A stretch of DNA of 64,000 nucleotides from Argopecten irradians (taxonomy: Eukaryota; Mollusca; Bivalvia; Pectinida; Pectinidae). The stretch covers positions 19,841,255 through 19,905,254 of the forward strand of contig NC_091138.1 of the NCBI RefSeq assembly GCF_041381155.1, given 5' to 3'. Shown here piece by piece: positions 10,811-23,229 of the stretch. A program made the translations under genes and the position numbers. The notes below the pieces were generated by a model. It searched no databases. It had not been told where the DNA came from and worked only from the letters and a program-made list of their open reading frames with translations. Each line of letters opens with the position of its first letter. The first letter of the stretch is position 1.

Positions 10811-13800
10811 AATGCAAATAGCTTATTATAACATCATTATGTATTTGTGAGGAAGTTATCATATGAAGGAACGCATCGTATATCAGATGTCATATGTTTT
10901 TATAAACAAAGAAATAATCTACAACTGTATAATTGTTAATATCTAATATAATTGTTTATCAATTTAAAAGGAAACAGAATCGAACTATTCATACACAGTG
11001 GTATTTACAACATAGTAAAATAGAATCTGGAAATAAGAAAAATAACACGATTTACACATGTATTGTAATGTTTTTACAACCCTAGAGCTATAAGAAGATT
11101 TGAAAATGAAGTACTATTGAAAGCCATTGATAAAGTAATAAGAGTACTTGAACAATACTTAAATGTGTATATATATAGTGTAGTACATTGAAGGAGCTGA
11201 GAGTATGTATACTATACTTACCCCGGAGTCTATACCTATAGGGCTCTCTGATACCTGCTATAATAACCCGTATTTAAACTGCCCCAGCCTTTATGCTGTT
11301 ACGCAGACTATTTGTCTGACAAGCATAATCTGGCTTAATGCAAATGTTTACTGGACGATTGATTTGCATTGGCCACTAGATTAGGAAGTTTATATATGCC
11401 TTCACTCAGGCTATCAACATTGCGGCTTTTCTCCGTGTGTCAATCATGTGAGCCAGATCGATCAGATTGACTATGATATAGAGTACGTGTTTAACAATGA
11501 TTCGTGTGCCCTTTTGTGTAAAAATGGTTAGTACTTTTTTTCTGAGCAGTGTTTTCATTTTTTCTCTTTATCGGCTGTACAAATTTTAGCAGTCTCGCTG
11601 TCTGGGAGGGGTGGCACTAGCGCATTTTATCATTAGTTCTTTTCAAAGTCTTTTTCAAAACTATGGGCGAGTTTAAGTGGTGTCTGAGAGGGCATATAAG
11701 GAAATTACTAGTGTTCGAGGACATCTATCAGTGCAGCTGACTAAATTTATTTTTTTTCTCAGTCTGAGTCAGGACGTTGATTTGCATGGCCGTCCAACTC
11801 TTGTCACATGATTCTCATACTGCTCATCAAAACCATCATTATGCTAGAATTTGCAGTGATAAAGTATCAAAATGTCGAGACTTCAGAAAGACTGCAACGA
11901 TTAAGAAGTTCTAAGAATAAGCAGATCTTGATTACTGATAGGCTTGCTTAGCATATGGAAAGTTGTGTCTTGGGGCTTACAAGATGTCTGCTGGCTATCT
12001 GAGGCCCCAACAAGCAGTAATTTATTGGCCTTAAGCTCCCCTGAAGGTCAAAATACAGACAATGTAATCTCCATGGAATAATTCAAAATACATTAGCATT
12101 GGAATTCTAATTCCTCTTTTGTACAGTTATGAAAATTTATGTAAAATGCTTTTATTTTGACATATTGATTTAATGAAATTAAGATATTTTTTAAATGAAA
12201 TCTTTCCCAAAAAAAAGAAGAAATGTTTCAAAGACCACAATCTTAAAGTGAACAGTCGGGCAAGGATAGCTAAAGTCGGTAAAAATGGTGTGAATGTATC
12301 CAGTATAATTTCTTATGAAATGGAAAAATAAAATCTCTCGTCAAAATCTGTCTGCGTACGAAGAAATTGATATAAAGTATGGAAATTCTAAAACGTCCTC
12401 CCGGCTCACTATGTCCATGGTTACATTTCCACGCAGCCTCGCTTTCAATACTTTCAACTTTTCTTTACTTTAATAGTCAGAACTGGGAAACTAAGCAGAA
12501 CTTGACCATCGTATTAATATGTGAGAACTTTTGGAAGGCCAATGAACACATTTAGACTGGTTTTCTTTGCCCGACTATTCACTTTAATGGTATTATAAGA
12601 TTAATTTAGATGACATTGTAGTCTGCATAAAGAGTACTGTTTTAATTGATGAATTAATTATATAAGTACCTCATATAGAACATATCTATTTTATTGTCAC
12701 CAGCTATGAGATAAATTCCTGAGATATTCCATTTTTGACCACGACCACACATACAGATGACCAAACCTTTGACCATAGACTTTTTAGGGATATGAACACA
12801 TAATGACCGGACCAAGGCAGACATAAAACTTCATGGACATAATAAACTAGAGGATAGTCTTTGGGTGATGGAGAATTACAAGACCTTTTTCTGACAGTTA
12901 AGGAGGTGTTCGTGGACAGAATGTCCACTCAATGGTCACTAACGTCCAATTGCAGTGCATGGTCATTGCACAGATGTCTGCACTCTGGCGACGGAGGTGT
13001 CAAGCGAAGGTGTCGCTACAAATGGACGACCTGCGGCTATTTGTTTTGGACATGGTGGCATGTCCAGTTTGATTGACAGAGCGTAGACAGGAAGGCCCAT
13101 ACAATTGACCGGTGCGATGGTTATGATTGGTTATGATGGGCGGGATGCCCCATTAGTTATACTAGCACTTGGAGCCGATGTGGAGGGCCAGCGACGACTT
13201 GTAGTCTATTATGGTGAGGGCCAGTGATAATAGATAGGCCTAATCATGATTGATATATATACCATACGTAGTAATGATGGCTGTCATGGTCGACTGATGA
13301 CAACACCTAATAATCACCGCAGATTTGGGTCTACCAAGTCTTTTTTATTGATTTCTATGGTAATTCAGCCTCTAGCGTAAAAAAAGGAAAATCAATATAT
13401 TATAAAAATAATTCAATATTTTTGCAAAAATAGTAGGGGAAAGTCATAAATAACTAACTTAATTTTTATTCCAAAAACATCTTTAAAGCAATGAAACATC
13501 ACTTAAAATACAATTTGATTTTAAATGCTTAAAGAAAAATTTAAAAGCATATAATCTTATATGTTTGGGGGAAAACTGAACAAATTTAATTTTAAATCAA
13601 TTTGAGATATAGAGCGTTAATGGAGAAGGAATACTGAAAAGCTTTTAAAGAAGGCATCCTAACATTTCTTTTGGTCTTCAATGAGAATTACAATTAAGTT
13701 TTAAACCTTTCCATAAAGCAGATGGATTGGTTCAAACTAGGAGATTCCATTAAAATTCAACTTGATGTGTGTTTTACTCGCTCCATTACAAATAAAAGTA

Positions 13801-15055
13801 AATATTTATAAGTCTGTGAAGCCTTGTTATACAGTCACTTTTTATCGGATAAACTTTCTCGGCCTGACGGTTTATTTTACAAGTCCTTATTTTACCCACA
13901 TTACAAGCCTGCTTCTTTCATTGATTCTGTTTCCCTTTCTCTATTGATTTTGTGGCTTGAATCGGTCTGTTTCCTGGTAGATTGTATCAGCAGACTTTGT
14001 TGTTTGGGCCAGGTAATTCTACCTATAAAAGTTAATGACTGTTCTCCTCATAGCCTCTCGTTAGACTTGATTTATGAAAGTCAATATTATATGTACAGAT
14101 GTAATGGGGAGGGTTGGTTGTAATAGGGAGGGTCGTTCTTTTTTAGCATTAAATACTTTTATGAGTTTTTGATGAGCCCCAGGGACAGGTTACTTTACTA
14201 CATAGATGTACTGTTGGTTAGTTATAAATCACATTCTACCTTCAAACATTGGACCAAGTAACCCTTATATATACTTACTGATAAAACAAGACAGGTAAAA
14301 TATCTCTGTTTTCAAATTATTACTTCAACTGCTTCAATATAAGAAATTTATACCTGATATTATTGTTTTACAATTATAGTGATTTTGATTGATATGATCC
14401 TAAACTCTCTTTTCTGTCATAATTAGTTGTGCTTTCTACCAATTAAATAAATGATTAAAGTGTTAAGCTAAGTATTGCTGGATTAGGTTTGAGTATAGAA
14501 GCTTGCAGAACAAACCAATAATTCATGAAGTATTTACACCGCTACTCTACACAGGAGCAGGCGGCAAGCAGCCCTAACATATTTCATGGTATGATCATGC
14601 CATTACACTTGATTAGGCGGTGCTCCAGATGATCACCTATGGCCTCAAACAGCTACGATCATCAAACACCACACAGGGGGGCCCACAGGAAAGGCCCATT
14701 ATCCTAGGCAGGCCGAGATCTGATCAGGACCAGTGCAGACAGAATGGAGCAACATTATATAGCATGATTGACACTGAACAACAACTGAAAAATGTAGAAA
14801 AAAAGACATTTCAAGTCGACATTTTTATCACCCATGAAAGATCTTAAGAGCCATGTGAGAGTTGTTTCTATAATAACCATGTCATGCTGTTGGCCAAGGA
14901 TGTAAGATAAAACCAAGAGAGGACAGGCTAAAACACTAGAGGAAAATTCTATACTATAAAGATCCATAATTTTACAAATTACAATAACGGGTAGCTTGCT
15001 CATGACAAAAACTTGCTATTATAATTGGCAGAACGGCGGAAGGTTCTTCATAAAT
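10811..15055. other. long non-coding stretch with an octamer cluster
   Basis: No convincing exon on either strand. Three perfect POU octamers lie at 11338-11345, 11362-11369 and 11780-11787 (listed separately). The stretch 12890-13220 is somewhat richer in GC and CpG but has no usable frame. The rest is AT-rich. Confidence 0.45.
11338..11787. promoter_or_regulatory. candidate enhancer with three POU octamers
   Basis: Exact octamers: ATGCAAAT at 11338-11345 and ATTTGCAT at 11362-11369 form an inverted pair 16 bases apart; a third ATTTGCAT is at 11780-11787. A SOX-like AACAATG lies near 11493. The site is about 2.2-2.7 kb upstream of the BTB coding start. POU and SOX factors often bind jointly in neural enhancers; a link to this gene is inference. 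Confidence 0.3.
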
Positions 15056-15179
15056 GTACCTGATAGCAAATGGAATACAAAATATAAAAAGATCCAGAAT
15101 GTATGGTTTCGAGAGTAGTACCTGATAGCAAATGGAATACAAAATATAAAAAGATCCAGAATGTATGGTTTCGAGAGTA
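15056..15179. repeat. 62-bp direct duplication
   Basis: Two apparently identical 62-bp copies, 15056-15117 and 15118-15179, each starting GTACCTGATAGCAAATGG. The identity implies a recent duplication. Confidence 0.95.
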
Positions 15180-18100
15180 AATATGAAAGAGGCAATGGTT
15201 CTGTACATTGGGTCTAAGACCAGGTAGAACCTTCAGTATTGAATTTGAGACAGGTGTTCTGATACAAGTTGGAAATGTGTTTATAAACAGTCTCTGAATG
15301 TAAAGGTACAAAGCTTTGAAGGTCAAAAGTGTACAACATTAGCTGATGATTGCAAAGGGCAGGCAAGTGTCCTCAAAACCTCCCTAGCACTGGAGAACAT
15401 GTAATCTTCCCGGCTAGAATATTTCTCCATAGTAATTGGATTGTATGATAGCTAGCAGATATGATGAATGGCAAGAGATGTTATATGTTAACATGGTGCA
15501 TCTGTCAAGTATCTTGTATTCAACAGGAAGCTCAAATCTATAGTCTGAAATTTGTGTTTCATACAAGTTTGGAATCGTCAATGTTTTTATGCTCCTGTCA
15601 GGAATATGTTTCTGTAGTAAAACAGATTTGTTGTGAATTGTTTTAAGAAACAAAACAATGAAACAATTTTGTATCAAAACTAATCTAATTTAATAAAAAA
15701 AGGAAGCTTTTCTGTTTAAGAAAAGATTTTAACGTACTTTAAGTTTTTTTTATGCCAAGGAGCAATTGAAGTAGTTTTGATAACAATTAAGTCATTATAG
15801 AATTATGTGGATCATTATTAAATACTCTCTTTGTTGAAATATTTGATTCTGAATGTCAAGAGTAAAACTTGATTCAGAAAGAAATTAAGTGAATTAAGTT
15901 TAGTTTTGTTCCAAATATTTAAAATTAAACTATAATGTATTATTGCTTATAAGATTAACGTAAGTAATTACTTTTGAGGTGATTTCTTTACAATATGTAT
16001 TAATTTGTTTTTATCTTATGAATCTGATTCCGTTAAAAGAAATGCCTGTAAATGAAGTCTGGAAGGAGAAGGATGGCTTCTCCCTTTGTACCCAATAGAA
16101 CAAGAATTACCTAATTTGTTTTGACATTTACTTGAGCTAAGATAGATTAATTTACAGCATGACAAACAGAATGAAGTGGTTGTAAGTGCCTTATGCTGTT
16201 GGGAATGTTGAAAAACAAGCAATCGTTTTAAGGTGATAAACAAATTAGCATAGGCCCATGTTGTCGTTAGAGTGTCGACCTGGCGTTCGTTTGTTCGGAT
16301 AATTCCTATACAAACACCGAAAGTTAAGTCTGCGGACACTTTTGATCCGTTAGGAGGAGCGGTTGTTATCATTTCGACTGTTGACTCCATTTCTCTAACT
16401 CAAACACACCTACACAAGCCTTACACAGAGAATAATCGTGGCTGTATAGAACATCATAGCACTATATCCTGTTTGACTTGACATGTCATCGTCAAATTAT
16501 TATCCCAAACTTGTAAAAGTCCTCTCTTTTAATCCTAATCCTTTGAAAATAGAAATAGAGAATGTATTAGGTAAAAATGTTATGTTTTTTCTGTCCGCAT
16601 TTTACACAGGAAATACAACCCTATTAGGTGGTATAATAGAGGTAACTACATGTTAATCAGATAGTAGTTAATGTGGAGAATTTTTCGTGTATGAATCATA
16701 CATAGTTTGTGTCATTATGTTTAACAGAATAAGAAAATCTGAGGGAATCCTAACAGACTGGCTAGAGACCTGGTGTTAGGGTAGTAAATGTTGACAGTGG
16801 TTTTTTGCCAGGTAGACATTGTTCTGATGATTTGCCGACTATCCTACATTGTGTCAACATGTTTAAGCTAGGGATTTAAAGAGATCAAAGATGATCGTAG
16901 TTCTTACCTGAGAAGTCCTTACGAGGACGGAACCAATCAACGTGGTGTACCTCAGTTTTTACCTGTGCTGATTGCACATGAGGAGAAAACAAGAACGGTG
17001 TTTTCAGTATTAATGGAGACACACAATTATATAAATATGATACTAACCTCAAGATCCTGTAAAACTAGAGAGATATATCCGTTGAATGCTATACTCCATT
17101 CATTGAATAGTTTAAACACTATGACGCCAGTGGAGTACTGGACTGATGTGAGCCCCGTTGTTTGTGTGTGTGTGTGTACTGGTAGCTTTAGATAGCATGG
17201 TTTCTGTAGTGCACTCTGATTGGGTAAGTGTATGTTGTTGTAGTAAGAGTCGCTCAAGCATATCGGCAGACATGTGTCTCCAACTTTCGGCTCCTGGGCA
17301 AAAAAGGTTGGGCCATTGAGGTCATTAGGGAGTATTGTACAGGACGGCAGGAAACGGTCCTGTTCAAATCGTCACTTATCCTCAAATCACTTATTATATA
17401 CACACAATAAACAAGAACAAAATAGCAAGCGAACATTTACAACAAGACCCAATAAGAAATAACAGACCCTTCCCCAAAAAAACTTTTTAAGTACCAATGA
17501 CTTAAACATTGTCAAAGGTAATTTACTTGGAGCCTTTGAAAAGGCTAATAACTGAGCTCTTGGTGAAAAAGAAATATGATAGTTCAAATAGAAATTAAAT
17601 GGCGTTCACTTCTACTGATTGCCTCTGTCAGGTCTGTGGGAAATTTTATATATGACTCGCAATGCAGAAAGTCACCTGCTTCAAGTGATTTTTTTCCCCT
17701 TATCTTTTTCTTCTTTTTTTAAAACATAATTTGTCTTTTCCCCACTTAGAGCTTTCGCCTTGTCTTTGAAGTATGATTGATGGCCACTCTTTGCTGGATT
17801 CATATGATGGCCATAATTCAAGCTTAGAGTGAAGTTGCAAAAGTTGAAATGATATTACATTACATGTCTGTTACTTGTGTATAATAGGTATTACAGATCT
17901 ATTGCATATAAAAAGACTTTTGATTGAATTTCTAAAAATAAAATTATGATTAGCCAGACAATATGAACCTTTCAAAAACAATTTTTGAATTCTTCTCAAT
18001 AACTTGATGGAAAATTGATCATTTTATAATGAAAGAAGCAATACGCTAGAGCATACGGGCATATTTTTAAAATAGTTGACCTTGACCTATTTTGCAACAA

Positions 18101-18998
18101 AAAATATGAAGTAATTACAAGACTCAGTCATATTCAGACAATAAGTTATAATATCTGTGTTTTATCAGTTGATTGTTACTCTGGCATGTTCTCCTCCTGT
18201 ACATGTATTTATTATACCTTACATCAGTTTCTTTACTTTGAGTCTTATAATCTCCTTAATATTCTTCAGTTCTTTGAAAGAGTCGGATATTTATTGGGTA
18301 AAATGTGGTATACCAGTACATTACTGTAATGACAAGTCAGAGGATGTTAATTGGGTAAAATACAGAGTGCCAGAATGTTTGTGTACCAACAAGTAAGTAG
18401 AGCTGTGTTCAGACTGAACATACAAGTAAATGGATTTGTTAGCATACATCTGGTAGATGTGTGAGAGGTTAAACAGGGACTGTATACTGGGGTAGGGTCA
18501 CCAGGTACGCCTTCACTCACATCACCTTAGGTATATAGCGTCATCTCAAAAATATATTGACGGTAACTTTTATGCTTGCCAACCCTCCCTATTTTGGAGG
18601 GAGAATTCCAATTTTGAACCCCAATTTTAGGCCATTTTAGCAAGTCCAAATTCTTTATATTCAAAATGTAAAAAATCTGCATGACTATACCATCAGAAAG
18701 AACAGGTCAAAATATGCAAAAACCAACCTTTAATTTCTTCATAGAGAGATACTATAGAGTTCTTGGAGGTTAAAAGCTTAAACACATGAAATTACTCCCA
18801 TGGGATTTGAAAAAGCTGGCAAGTATGCACTTTGATGAGAGTTGTTGTTTCAATGAAAAATTTCCCTTTTTTGCAAGTCTCAGCAGATAATTAGCTTTTT
18901 TCATTGCTTCATTTCTTAGTATCCAACAATTCAGAGTTTTAGTATAAATACTTAATTTGAAAATAAAAATAATAGAAGTGAAAGATTAATTTTTTTTT
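15180..18998. other. non-coding stretch
   Basis: AT-rich with a short (TG)n tract at about 17161-17177. A CpG-rich patch at 16255-16390 stands out (see findings). A minus-strand 124-residue frame overlaps that patch, but only its first 37 residues look protein-like and I cannot connect it to other exons. I see no other gene. Confidence 0.4.
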
Positions 18999-19494
18999 GG
19001 CCCACCTTCATCAGATGGGGTGGGCTATTCAAATCGCTTTTCGTCCATGGTTCATGGTCCCTCGTCTGTCCTTCCGTCCATCCCTTAATAATTCTTGCTA
19101 ACACTATATTTCTCAGAAAGTACTGAAGGGATCATTCTTAAATTTCACATGTGGATTTCCCCCGGGCCCTAGTTGTGCATATTGCGTTTTGGGACAGATC
19201 GGTCGACAAGATGGCCACTAGGCCAACATCTAGGATTTTGATTGTTAAAGTTTGTTATGGCTATTTCTCAGAAAGTATTGAAGGGATCATTCTCAAATTA
19301 CATCTGTTGGTTTCCCTAAGGCCATAGTTGTGCATATTGCGTTTTGGGACCGATCGGTCAACAAGATGGACGCCAGGCCGACATCTAGGATTTTGGTAGT
19401 TGAAGTTTGAAAAGAAGTGAAAAGATCGATCTGCCAATTGTCAGACTTAGATCAATCTTTGGTGGGCACCAAGATTCCTCTAGGATTTCTTGTT
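18999..19494 (+). mobile_element. interspersed repeat family A, copy 1
   Basis: Starts GGCCCACCTTCATCAGATGG and ends with a GGTGGGCACCAAGAT...TTTCTTGTT segment. Two further copies occur in this window (59556-59868 reversed, 62010-62374). The body holds an internal duplication: the module from CTCAGAAAGTA through GATCGGTC to CAAGATGG is present twice. It is non-coding, and it has no long terminal inverted repeat of its own. Recurrence in the window shows it is a mobile or formerly mobile family; the class is unknown. Confidence 0.8.
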
Positions 19495-19998
19495 GAAAGA
19501 TAGAACCTGTTGGAATTTCCTGTAATTGATCAGTAACCTAGTGATATGTGTATATTGTAAGAAACAACAAATTAGCCATATTACCAATAATTTCCTGAGA
19601 AAACAGGCACAGTTAGCAGTGCATTGGTTTGGACATTCTTGATGGAGCCGGTAATGATAAGCTGATTGAGTTAATAGGTAACACCATTCTGGCAGTGGAC
19701 ATGGTACAGGGAGTGGTGATCAATGCCATGTTAATTATTTATACCCATGAGTGTAGTTAAGTACCATTGTACAACACCTACACTGAATTCTTACCTTCTA
19801 ATCGCTAATTACTGTTCCTTTATCTATTGGCTTCTTTACTTAGTGTGCTAAGGCTATATGTACTGATCAGAGCTGTAGATCCATCAGGTCCGTCAGAGCT
19901 GCAGGTCCAATGTACATGTTACTATAGCCTGCATTGCTTCCTCTGATAGCGCTGTGTGCTCAGATTGATTTCTTGCTTGCTGACCCTGCACATTATTA
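19495..19998. other. non-coding stretch
   Basis: Nothing recognised apart from AT-rich unique sequence leading into the 42-bp array. Confidence 0.4.
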
Positions 19999-20385
19999 CA
20001 TGATAACAGACCCTAGCATGCTTTTTCCTGTATGATGTAATAAGGGTCCTGACCCAAGCAGGCTTTGTTCTGTTTGATGTAATAAGGGTCCAGACCCTAG
20101 CAGGCTTTGCCCTGTATGACATAATAAGGTCCAGGCCCTAGCAGGCTTTGCTCTATATGATGTAATAAGGGTCCAGGCCCTAGCAGGCTTTGCCCTGTAT
20201 GACATAATAAGGGTCCAGGCCCTAGCAGGCTTTGCCCTGTATGACATAATAAGGGTCCAGGCCCTAGCAGGCTTTGCTCTATATGATGTAATAAGGGTCC
20301 AGGCCATAGCAGGCTTTGTTCGGTATGACATGATAAGGCTCCAGGCCTAAGCTAGCAGGCTTTGTCCTGTATGATATAGTAATTG
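19999..20385. repeat. 42-bp minisatellite, about 9 copies
   Basis: Units of 42 bp with core TCCAGGCCCTAGCAGGCTTT and a variable GACATAATAAGGG or GATGTAATAAGGG part. Edge copies are diverged and middle copies nearly identical. The period is a multiple of three, so a minus-strand frame is open across it; the 14-residue repeat shows no protein character. Confidence 0.93.
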
Positions 20386-22228
20386 TCCTAGCTCTCTCTG
20401 GTTAGATGCGATACCTTGAGTAAGCCCACCAATGAATTTCTTTTTTCTACACTACTCTGTTTTCTAGATTCTTTTTTTAACAGCTTGATGTTTCAGGTAA
20501 AAAATGAGTGAAAGGTAAAAATTAGGATCCAAATGCTTGGTGTTTTTGTTTATCATTTACCTTCATTGGAGCAGATTGATAAAGATCTTACCGAAAACAT
20601 TTTAATTCAGCCAGTATTTAAAATATTTTCAGTTTGTTTTCTATTGAATTTTGTTTTACATTTTCCCTCCTCTTCCCATGGAGCACCATGACTTGCTATC
20701 AGATGTTTTACATTGCATTAGTAAGGTGTTACCGTGTTTGATACAGTATGGAGGGAAGAGGATCTGTTCAGGGAATGAGGAATACACTTAGTGCTGTAAA
20801 ATGAAGGGTATGTCTTGGCGTTCACACAGTGATAGAAATCGTAATTGATGCTCCTCGATTCCAGTGATTAGATGGGACAAACTCACACCCAGTACCTAAT
20901 TAGTATATGTAACCTTCAGTAGCACTCAATGCTCCTTCTTTTTCTCAGTAATGTTTCACTTTGGCCACAAAACCAATATATCTAATCCTCACAATTCCAC
21001 TCTGTCTAAAAACCTCCATTTTGTATCCCGACTCCCTGGACTGTGGATGTGATTTGATGTATCTGTACTAAATTGAAGGATTCCTACCTCCCGTTGTCTA
21101 ACATATCTACCACCCAGGGGGTTTCCAGTCCCACCCCATTACAGGTAATCATCATCTTTAAATAGACACCTGCCTCGACAAATCCATCTTCCTCTCAACT
21201 GACTCAGCATCACCGAGGTGACTAAGGGATGACTACACCCTCCCTAATTTGTAGATTAAATTATTTATTTGTGTTGTATTTAGGTGACTTATTCTAGCTT
21301 TATCATAATGGAATTAGACCCTTCCTAATGGTAGGCCAATCTTCATTCTGTATCAGCAGTGTGTCTGAGTCAGTGTTAATTCTCCACCCCCAATCCACCT
21401 CTCTAAGCCCAGTAACATGGCATATAGATAAAACTAATCAAAATGATGTAAGCATGTTAGTTTGTTTTCCTGAAACTTGTTATAGCTACAATTATTGCTT
21501 CATCTCTCCTTCCAGTAAGTGTTCACTTATCTTTCTTTAGCAGATGTTTCTTTATTAGCAGTTGTTGTCTTTTATCAGTAATAAGGAGGTGTCTCTTAAT
21601 CAGTGAGTGTCTGATCAGGAGGTGTCTCTTCATCAGTAAGTGTCTGATCAGGAAGTGTCTTTTCATCAGTGATCAGGAGGTGTCTCTTCATTGGATGACT
21701 TCCAATCACTAGATTGTCTCCTCATCTCTTGATATGTCTTCATCAATATATGTCCCACATCAACAGGTCAGCAGGTGTATTTTCATCAATGTTTCTCTCC
21801 ATCAGATGTCTTCCACTCAGTAATTGTCTCCCCTTCTCAGTAATTGTCTCCCCTTCTCAGTAGGACTGTCTATTCATAAGAGATGTCACTTTGTCAGCAC
21901 ATATAGAAGATGTTTCTCCATTTCTTCCTTTAATAGGCTTCCTGCATATATTGGTTGAGCTCTTTCCCCCTTCTCTCTTCTGAAGTTACCACCAGAAAGA
22001 TTGACCACTGTCCTTATTCCCTTGACCACTATAAAACTTGTACAGCTGTTAATTATCTTTACAACTGGTTCGTAACCCTGGGCAGAAAAATAACCAAGCT
22101 GATCTTACATAAAGTATTCTCACTTTCTCCATTTGTCTACTTAGTAGTGATAAGATTGCTGGAGGGGACAGAGAGACCTGTCCCGTGTCACCCTAATGAA
22201 AGACCTCAGATCTGTCACCTGATGGAGC
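20386..22228. other. non-coding stretch with irregular short repeats
   Basis: At 21590-21870 there are irregular copies of an AGGTGTCTCTTCATCAGT-type motif and a 22-bp tandem duplication (CAGTAATTGTCTCCCCTTCT) at about 21835-21880. No gene is seen. A 113-residue plus-strand frame at 21955-22296 runs into the foldback element and is not convincing. Confidence 0.4.
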
Positions 22229-22360
22229 CGGTGTCATATCAAATTTGTATCCCCCATCAAAAAAGTATCCGGATACTTTTTTGTCCATCAAAATAGTATC
22301 CGGGGATACTTTTTTGCCCATCAAAAAAGTATCCCCCCTATCAAAAAAGTATCCCCCCCA
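22229..22360 (+). repeat. left terminal inverted repeat of the foldback element
   Basis: Matches the reverse complement of 28883-28985 with a few indels. It contains several CATCAAAAAAGTATCC units, some fused head-to-head as AAAGTATCCGGATACTTT, itself a palindrome. Confidence 0.8.
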
Positions 22361-23229
22361 TGACATCAATAGTGATTGTTATAATTTTAGTTGGCAGTAA
22401 ATCAAATGGTCATAAAGATATACCAGGAGTCCCTTTACAAGTACCAGGTAACTAATTACACCTGGTCAGGTATTACCTAACTACCTAATTAGTGGTGGGA
22501 CGGACAGGTACAGGTGTGTCTATATATAGGCACTGTCAGATAGTCACCTGTACACAGTGGTATTACCAAATGTTTACCTGTACAGGTACATCATCCCATG
22601 ATTTTATTGTGCTTGCAAATTGATACAATTTATTTATGTTTTCAACCATATGTTTAAAACGATATATATATATAGCTCATTACTTGCATACATATTTTCA
22701 ATTCATATAAATTATGATTATTCAATTATCAAGACCTTGGTTATATAGATACAAACACATTTATAAGCTTATATGTCTATATATGTACCAATTGATACAT
22801 AGGGGGGATACATATTTGATTGCATGATTTTGGATCTGGAAAAAAAAAATAAAATAAAACTTGTCATATATATTTCAGATAATATATTTACTAATTTGAT
22901 GAATACAAATGTAAATCATTTTATGAGTGAATATAAGTGTAAAATGGTATGTCAATTGTAATTCAACTTTATATTAGGATATACACTATATATATGCAGG
23001 TATATATATATATAGTTGCATGAATCTGGAAATAAATCTACAGTTTTGTTGAAAACATCTCAGGGAGATACTTATATTAAAAGGATGTGCGTGTGGACAA
23101 AAATTATACAATATATCATGATGGGGAGGTACAGTACAGTTATAATTATAATGTCCATCAGAGGGAAAATTAATTGATAAAATATCTATAGATTGAAATA
23201 AATATATATATATTTAAATACATGACCAA
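22361..23229. other. left inner flank of the foldback element
   Basis: AT-rich, with ACAGGTA-type motifs at 22440-22580 that are inverted relative to 28690-28810, and short TA-rich microsatellite runs. No gene. Confidence 0.6.
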
